The notes below the pieces were generated by a model, which worked only from the letters and a program-made list of their open reading frames with translations, had not been told where the DNA came from and made no database searches. Shown here piece by piece: positions 39,442-64,000 of a stretch of 64,000 nucleotides of DNA. The position numbers were made by a program, and so were the translations under genes. Numbering within the stretch: position 1 is the first letter of the stretch; each line of letters begins with the position of its first letter. The DNA is from Cranoglanis bouderius (taxonomy: Eukaryota; Chordata; Actinopteri; Siluriformes; Cranoglanididae), in assembly GCA_023630585.1 (NCBI GenBank), contig CM042535.1, forward strand, positions 37,270,801 to 37,334,800, given 5' to 3'.

Positions 39442-40053
39442 CTAGCTGGCTATTTAGCTTTTTTATGTAACTATGTGATTAACTTTTTTTTTATCTAACC
39501 TAAAGACAACATGTCAGGAAATGCTAGCAAACTAGCAATATTTGAACAGCTTATTAGCTAGCTATTTAGGTTTGGCTAATATTTTCAACGACGCTAGCTA
39601 GTGTAATTAATATCAAGCTAATACATGCTATCTAGCGTTCTCAAACAGGCTTTTACTATTTAAAAAAAAAAATTGATAGCTAGCAGTTGAAATAAAAATC
39701 CTGTCAGGTTTGTTCATGCTAGCTTGCTAACAAAATCTGAAAAACAGAGATGTGAATATGAATGCTAAGGACTAATATATTGGTGATTAAACAAAATCCT
39801 CCGTACTCCGTTTCAGCAGTTTGCTGTTTCAGTGTTCTGGCTCCGTAATAGTGTATAAATCAGTCAAAGTTTCAGAAAAAGGGAAAAATATAAGCCTTGT
39901 TTATATTCACACACAATATGACTTGGCACATTTCCCTCCATAATCCTGTAGCAATAAATCTCCTCATGCTAACTGCAGGCATTAAAATACAATCTGCTAT
40001 TAGATTTAATTGCATTTAAATGAGTGTGTGTAGTGTAACACTTACAGTTTCTG

Positions 40054-40055
<2 letters not shown>

Positions 40056-40116
<61 letters not shown>

Positions 40117-40176
40117 TTTATCGAGCTGGTTCTCGATGTTTGATGGTTGAATAGGGAGTTGATCTAAAAACCAGTG

Positions 40177-40217
<41 letters not shown>

Positions 40218-40380
40218 CCTGTTTTGGCAGCTGCTGTGACGCCGTCGGTCTGTACCCTCGAAACACTATCCAATAATATAACCCTTATTGCCAAGGCGAC
40301 CCACCCTGCCACACCCGCTGTGCTAAAATTGCAGATGTGACAAGTGGTGTGTGTGTGTGTGTATGTGTATGTGTGTGTAT
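40056..40380. repeat. (CA)n and (TG)n cluster
   Basis: CA 40056-40113, TG 40179-40215, TG-rich 40346-40380. Confidence 0.93.
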
Positions 40381-40629
40381 TTGTGGAAGCTAAAGAAAAA
40401 AACTTATTAGGCACTCGGTGAAGTGATGATGTATTACTACATTGGATACATCGGTTATAATACAGATATAGTTTTAACATAAACGTTGACAACTTTTTTA
40501 CGTAAACTTGCACGACTTAAGTTTAATTAAAGAGTCGATTTAGTCGTCTCGAGTCTTTTCGTAGTAATTTACCAACATGTCTGAGGTAAATGTTGATATT
40601 GCTGACCATTTTGTCTTGTTTCTGCTGCT

Positions 40630-40660
<31 letters not shown>

Positions 40661-41313
40661 AAATACTTTTAATGCAATTAATGCTAGCTAGGTAATTAGT
40701 TACTGCCAGTTAAACAAATAATGCTAGCTAGCTAAATATTTAATCTCGAGTATTAGCAAGATTAAGCTCGGCATCCTTGTTTCCTAGTTGCCTAGCAACA
40801 TTGTTTTCAAGACTTCGTATGCAATCCATTTAAAATGCTGGTTAATGACTGAAGTTAACACTGTAGCAAGATAGCACGTAGCTGTTATGTGTTATACAAA
40901 CGAATCTAAAGGCAAAGTGAAAGTGGAAATGACACAAAACTGTCTAGAATATCAACATTTTCCTCAGATGTGTTGGTACATTAGCGAGAAAAGACTCCGT
41001 CGGACTACGGTCGCGTGTAGCATTGACCGCTAACTGAGCTACAATGGATTCCCACCATTTTAAGAAATATTGCGGCAGATCAAACCTGTGGGAAAATTGT
41101 ACATGTAAATAATAGTTAAATGGAGTTTATTTTTTTTATTTGAAAAATGAAGTTAATGGTGTGTGAACGTGATATTTGAATTATTTTTAAACAGCTAAAA
41201 CTTACTTGTGTAAGTTTTTTTGTTGGGGGTCAGACTTTTGGACCCGACTGTATTTTTATAGCAAATAGCAGCAGAGGAGTTAAATTTAAAACGGTAACAG
41301 GAGCAGTATGTGA

Positions 41314-41315
<2 letters not shown>

Positions 41316-41354
<39 letters not shown>

Positions 41355-41660
41355 GGTAGTATGAGAAAGCCCTCTAAAAGAGCATCATGGGCCAAAATCA
41401 GTACAGTGAGATCTGCAGAGGAATTTGACTCACAGTCATTTTGAAAACACAGCCGACAGCTCAGACAGATTTACAGAGCGACGAGAAATCAGCGAAATAA
41501 ACAGAAGGAAAGTTTGTAGTTAACACCGAAGATGCTGAATGGTACGTGTTAAAGTTTTATTTTTCTAAATTTGAGAAGGAATATACTGTATGTGTATGTG
41601 TGTGAGGAGAGACTCGACTGTAATGTGTTCCTAAATAGGAGGCTAATTAGTGTTTCAGTG

Positions 41661-41714
<54 letters not shown>
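41316..41714. repeat. (TG)n tracts
   Basis: TG 41316-41353 and 41660-41714. Confidence 0.95.
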
Positions 41715-41718
<4 letters not shown>

Positions 41719-41761
41719 ATCGAAATAAATATATGAAAGCCTTCAAGTACAAAGAAGAAAG

Positions 41762-44700
41762 TTAACATAATGTTAACAGTTAAAATGCTTATTAGCCAGC
41801 TTAGCATATGATTTCTTAGAGGATAGCTAACATGAGCTAACTTAAGATTTCTGAGAGGGTTCATAATGCTTATACTTTTTTTTTTCTTCTGCTATTGCTA
41901 ACAAGTTAGCTAACGAAATAATCTGACAGGATTTCTGAAAGAACTTTAAAATCACATTAATAATATTTACAGTTAATGCAAGCAAAGTTAGCTAACATGA
42001 CCTAAGCTGACAGGATTTCGGAAAGGATTTTAAGTTATGGTCATAAATCTTCATATTGTCCATGCTAACGCTAGCTAGATAACTAATATGAGATAGCTTA
42101 CAGTTTCTGAGAGGATTCGTAATGTTTATAATATTGCTAATGCTAGAAAGTTAGCTAACATGACCTAACCTGACAGAATTTCTAAATCATATTCATAAAT
42201 TATCATGTTCTCTCTGCTACCGCTAGCCTGCTATCCAATATGAGTAAACTTAAGATTCCTGACAGGATTTATAACGTTTAGAATCGTTTCTGCTAATACT
42301 AGAAATATATAGGTTATCATCTTTATTGTAATATCTATCACTGTAATCTATCTGCTACGTATTGTGACAGCTAGTAATTAGCTTTCAGGTAGTTTGTATT
42401 ATTATCTTGCTAGCTAACATTTAAAAGATTAGGTATGACGCTATTGTTATTTAGCCTTAGTTAATGCTTCTATGGTGAAATCGGCACTAATTTATCAACA
42501 GTAACTGGAATCAGTGTTTGATTTGAAATTGACATAGATGTCTTTTTTTCTTTTGCGAGTCTTTCTTGTACTTTTGTTTTCATACTTTGGGCAAATTTGA
42601 TTTGCTCAAAGTTTCTGTGTGAAAACTTGAGTAAAGCATTTGAAGCTGTGCGTCGACGTTTACCGGACGATTTATTTAGATGAGTAACTGATTTAGGTAC
42701 TTACTTATTCTACTTTTTAATTTTTTAAATTTAATTATTAGTAATGCTGCTCAAGTATTAGGCTAGCTAAATTTCTAGTAATTGCTAGCCAGTCCTACTC
42801 ATCCAGAAAAATCCATTCAGCCGTTTGATTCAGATAACTCCAAAACCTTAAGGCTGACTCTACACGTGAAGAAAAAGAAGAGAAGTGGTAATATTTTTTC
42901 CACTGAAAGGTTGAACAGGTTGGACAGGGAGGAATTCTGATGCTCTAGCAGTTCAGCTATTTAACAGATGAGATCGAGGTTTCTGCTTCGATAACAACTT
43001 CGATAACATTATTTTGTTGAGGTGTACAGACAATACTTACTAATATGTTTTTTTTCCCTCCTAAACTGGCACAATTAGACATTTCCCATTTCCCTACATG
43101 CAGTACCCTTCATTTATCTTAATGTTCCATCAGTTTTTAATGGAAGGGTCCATTAGTTGGTCCCTGAGGTTTAACCTCGCTGCTCTACATAATTTCTCAT
43201 TGCCTGAAGAACAAAAACAAACAAAAAACTCCAACATTAATATGTAATTGTCCTTTAATATGTTTTACAGCCTTTTTGTTTTTAGTAGTTTTTAATCTGA
43301 AACATTATGACAAAAGGAAACGGTTTTATCCAGTTGCATGTAGTATTTATTAATCTTACAGTATTGCAATATTCTTCTTAAAGTTGTGGATAAAACATTA
43401 TAGACTTATTATTAGACCTTTGGTTAAAATGCACAGACAATATGATAATATTCTTTCATTAAGTTTGCTTAAAGTTTAAATATTAAGTATTAATATAATA
43501 TAATATAATATATTCAATATATTTTGATATTTGATATTCATTGTGTTTATACTTAGAGCTAAAAAAAAAAATCTTTAAAAATATTCAGATCATAATATAT
43601 TAATATATTTTTTGGAGCTTTGGTTAAAAATGTTTAGATTGAAATTCTGTTATTTATAGTATTTTTAAAGTATACTATTAAAAATATTTGATAGTTTTTG
43701 ATGTTGGGATAAATTTTCAGAAATATGTGTATATATATTATATATATATTTCAATTTTTTTAAATAAAAAATTATTTACTATACTAATTATTGTATATCT
43801 TCCAATCTTCATGCAGTTTAAGTTTAAATGTTTAAGTTTAAATGTTAAAGTTTAAATTAAGGTGCAGTCTTGTTGAAATTTTCAGAAATTATATGATTAG
43901 AGAATTTTGTTTAAAATGTTCAGATATTTTAGTTTAAATGTTTTATTTTAAATATTTAGGAATATTATAACGTTTACAAAATGTTAATGTTCAGAAACAG
44001 TATAATATCTCAATGTATTAAAATGTTCAGAAATATAATAGTCACATAGTTTTTAATGTTTAGGAATATTATAATATTTACATTTTTTAAACGTTTAGGA
44101 ATGCTGTAATATTTACTTTTTTAAATGTTTAGAAATATTTACATATAATTACATAATTCTTTTGAATATTCAAGAATATTGTAATGTTTAAGTAGTTTTT
44201 GCTGAAATATTCAGAAATATTATAACATTTACATGACAATAACATTTTTTTTTTTTTTCAAAAATGTTGAAGAATATTATAATATTCTTAGACCTTTCAG
44301 AAGAAAGTTTGAGATATTTTGAGATGTTTTGAGAAATGTTTAAAAATATTTTTTTTTACATTTAATGGAAAATTCTGATATTTTAATATTTTCTCATGCA
44401 GCTACATTTAGATTTCCATTTTGTGCTCCATCCTCTTACGGAAACGCGAAACCGTTCCTTTCAATCCACGTTCAGTCAGAAATTCAGCAATATTCAATAA
44501 TTAATTAACCCATGAACCCAAGCCAATGAACCCAGGCTTTCCTGGTGGGGTCTAATGCAGCTACGTCTAAATTATTTATCTGCCGTCGTCCAGCTTTCCA
44601 GTGAACTTGCACTTTAAACAAAGGCAGGATCAGTGGCTCAGTGAGTTTTATTAATATCTGTTTTGTTCAATTGAGTGTGTATGAGCGTATGAGTGTGTGA

Positions 44701-45559
44701 TGAGGGTATGACGTTATTTTATACACACATACCAGACTCATGCTGTAGATTTCTGACTGCAGACTGACCGGTGTCAGTCGTGGCCGTACACACACGCCAC
44801 CTCACGCTCATGTCATAATGACACCACTTGCTATTTCCAACCTGTCTGTCTGTCTGTCTGTCTGTCTCGCTGGGATTCCCGTCTCAGTTCCACATTAGAG
44901 TCCCATCCAAACACTTAAAGGAAAAGTTCCACTGATGCTGAAGTTTTTGCTAGTAAACCTTGATAAAAGAGGATCCATGTACGCATTTTAGGTGATTTTA
45001 CGAGAGTTTTAGTGTGTGGAGAACTGGAGACCTGGTGATGATATTACATCGATTTCATGAATATCATCATGACACACTTTCCTAAGCGTTGTTATTCTTG
45101 TCATGTGTCAGTGCTTTTATAACTCTTGCACCTGAGTGGAACGTTAAAAACAATTTCCTTGCCCTTTCTTCGTGAAATAAAGATAACCGATAAATATTAA
45201 CATTTGCTTACTTGACATAGCTGTTTCTAAAATGGATTTGATAACAATATGAAGTAAAAAATAAAAAATAAAATAAATAAAGAGCCGATTAAAAATAATT
45301 GATAAACATCACCATAACAACGATTATATGCATTTCTTTGTTAAATAACGACACATTTTTAATCGGTTTATTATAAAGCTTAGATCATGTGGAGCGTCCG
45401 CAGTACAAGTCCCCGTGTAAGTTGTTACTATAGAAACGATACCGTACCGTATTAGAACGAATGCATTAATATAAACCTTTTTCAACCAAGTGTGTTTTTT
45501 TTTTTTGTGTGTGTTTTCGCGCTGTTTTCACTCGCATCCATGTTTGGTGTGTGTTGCAG
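41762..45559. other. AT-rich intronic stretch, no element recognised
   Basis: Between 43.4 and 44.4 kb the words aatgttcagaaatattataa and ttaaatgttt recur loosely, suggesting an old decayed AT-rich array. A (CTGT)n run lies at 44842-44867. Confidence 0.45.
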
Positions 45560-45605
45560 GAAAGTGAGTTCTTATTCCCAGAAGTGCTAAGAGGAAATCT
45601 CCATC

Positions 45606-45615
<10 letters not shown>
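45560..45615 (+). CDS. sorbs2: sorbs2 first coding exon
   Basis: Acceptor gttgcag ends at 45559. The exon holds 46 bases of 5' UTR, then ATG at 45606 (MNA plus G). Context catcATGA has A at -3. Donor GCAG|gtacgc at 45615/45616. Human SORBS2 long isoforms also start with Met-Asn. Confidence 0.8.
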
Positions 45616-63799
<18,184 letters not shown>

Positions 63800-64000
63800 G
63801 TACACAAACAATCATCGAGTGCCCAAGCTGACACTACCAACATTTTTTTTTTCAACATTTTTGTGAAAAGATTTCACACACATGACCCACTCTTGTGGTA
63901 TTCACAACTTCGGAAGTCGATTATTTTTGATAGCTCCGAGTTACCAAGTCGTAGTGCGCATGTTGATATTCCACTGTTTACACTGTCATTGTGCCTTTAC
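63800..64000 (+). other. Start of next sorbs2 intron
   Basis: No feature recognised up to the window edge. Confidence 0.6.

Larger units (their letters stand above)
34644..45559 (+). other. sorbs2 5' intron B
   Basis: 10.9 kb. It contains an AACCAT-rich stretch (35135-35460), clusters of CA/TG tracts (35.9-36.9, 39.1-39.4, 40.0-40.4, 41.3-41.7 kb), the 34-bp minisatellite (38259-39095) and a long AT-rich part with recurrent gttagctaac / atgttcagaaatat words (41.8-44.4 kb). No exon was recognised. Confidence 0.6.

Overview
The window is vertebrate nuclear DNA, almost certainly from a ray-finned fish. It holds large intron-containing genes with GT/AG splice sites, very dense (CA)n/(TG)n and (TA)n microsatellites, teleost-type Tc1/mariner transposons and tRNA-derived SINEs. 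The repeat mix would fit a catfish-like teleost, but the species cannot be fixed from the sequence alone. No ordinary tRNA or rRNA gene, CRISPR array or operon is present.

Three protein-coding genes were assembled by hand from splice sites and reading phase. (1) The 5' part of a CYP4V2-type cytochrome P450 on the minus strand (exons 1-5, 4775 down to 75; the gene runs off the left edge). (2) A complete toll-like receptor 3 gene on the minus strand, four coding exons, 12578 down to 6930, encoding 905 residues. (3) The 5' two thirds of SORBS2 (sorbin and SH3 domain protein 2, ArgBP2) on the plus strand, with at least two non-coding or promoter-proximal exons (about 26.1 kb and 34.5 kb) and 15 coding exons from 45606 to 63799. 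Its SH3 domains lie beyond the right edge. SORBS2 and TLR3 are head to head, and CYP4V2 lies next to TLR3, as on human 4q35; FAM149A, which sits between TLR3 and CYP4V2 in human, is not seen here.

Layout: 1-4.8 kb CYP4V2 exons, with a Tc1 transposon carrying an uninterrupted transposase frame in intron 1; 4.8-6.9 kb short intergenic stretch with a strong hairpin; 6.9-12.6 kb TLR3, with a 32-bp minisatellite in intron 1 and a SINE in intron 2; 12.6-25.8 kb divergent TLR3/SORBS2 intergenic region with a 29-bp minisatellite, other arrays, a decayed Tc1 element and a Tc1 fragment; 25.8-45.6 kb SORBS2 5' introns full of microsatellites, a MITE and two further minisatellites; 45.6-64 kb SORBS2 coding exons, with inverted repeats, SINEs and a decayed Tc1 copy in the introns.

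TLR3 is the endosomal dsRNA sensor. SORBS2 is an actin/focal-adhesion and signalling scaffold. CYP4V2 is an ER fatty-acid omega-hydroxylase. There is no sign that the three work in one pathway; their proximity is conserved synteny. I found no convincing new biological system. The observations most worth checking are the proline in the TLR3 BB loop, UG-repeat splice acceptors in SORBS2, a perfect 104-bp inverted repeat at 52.5-52.8 kb, two minisatellites 26 kb apart built on one core motif, and an oriented set of CTCF-like motifs.
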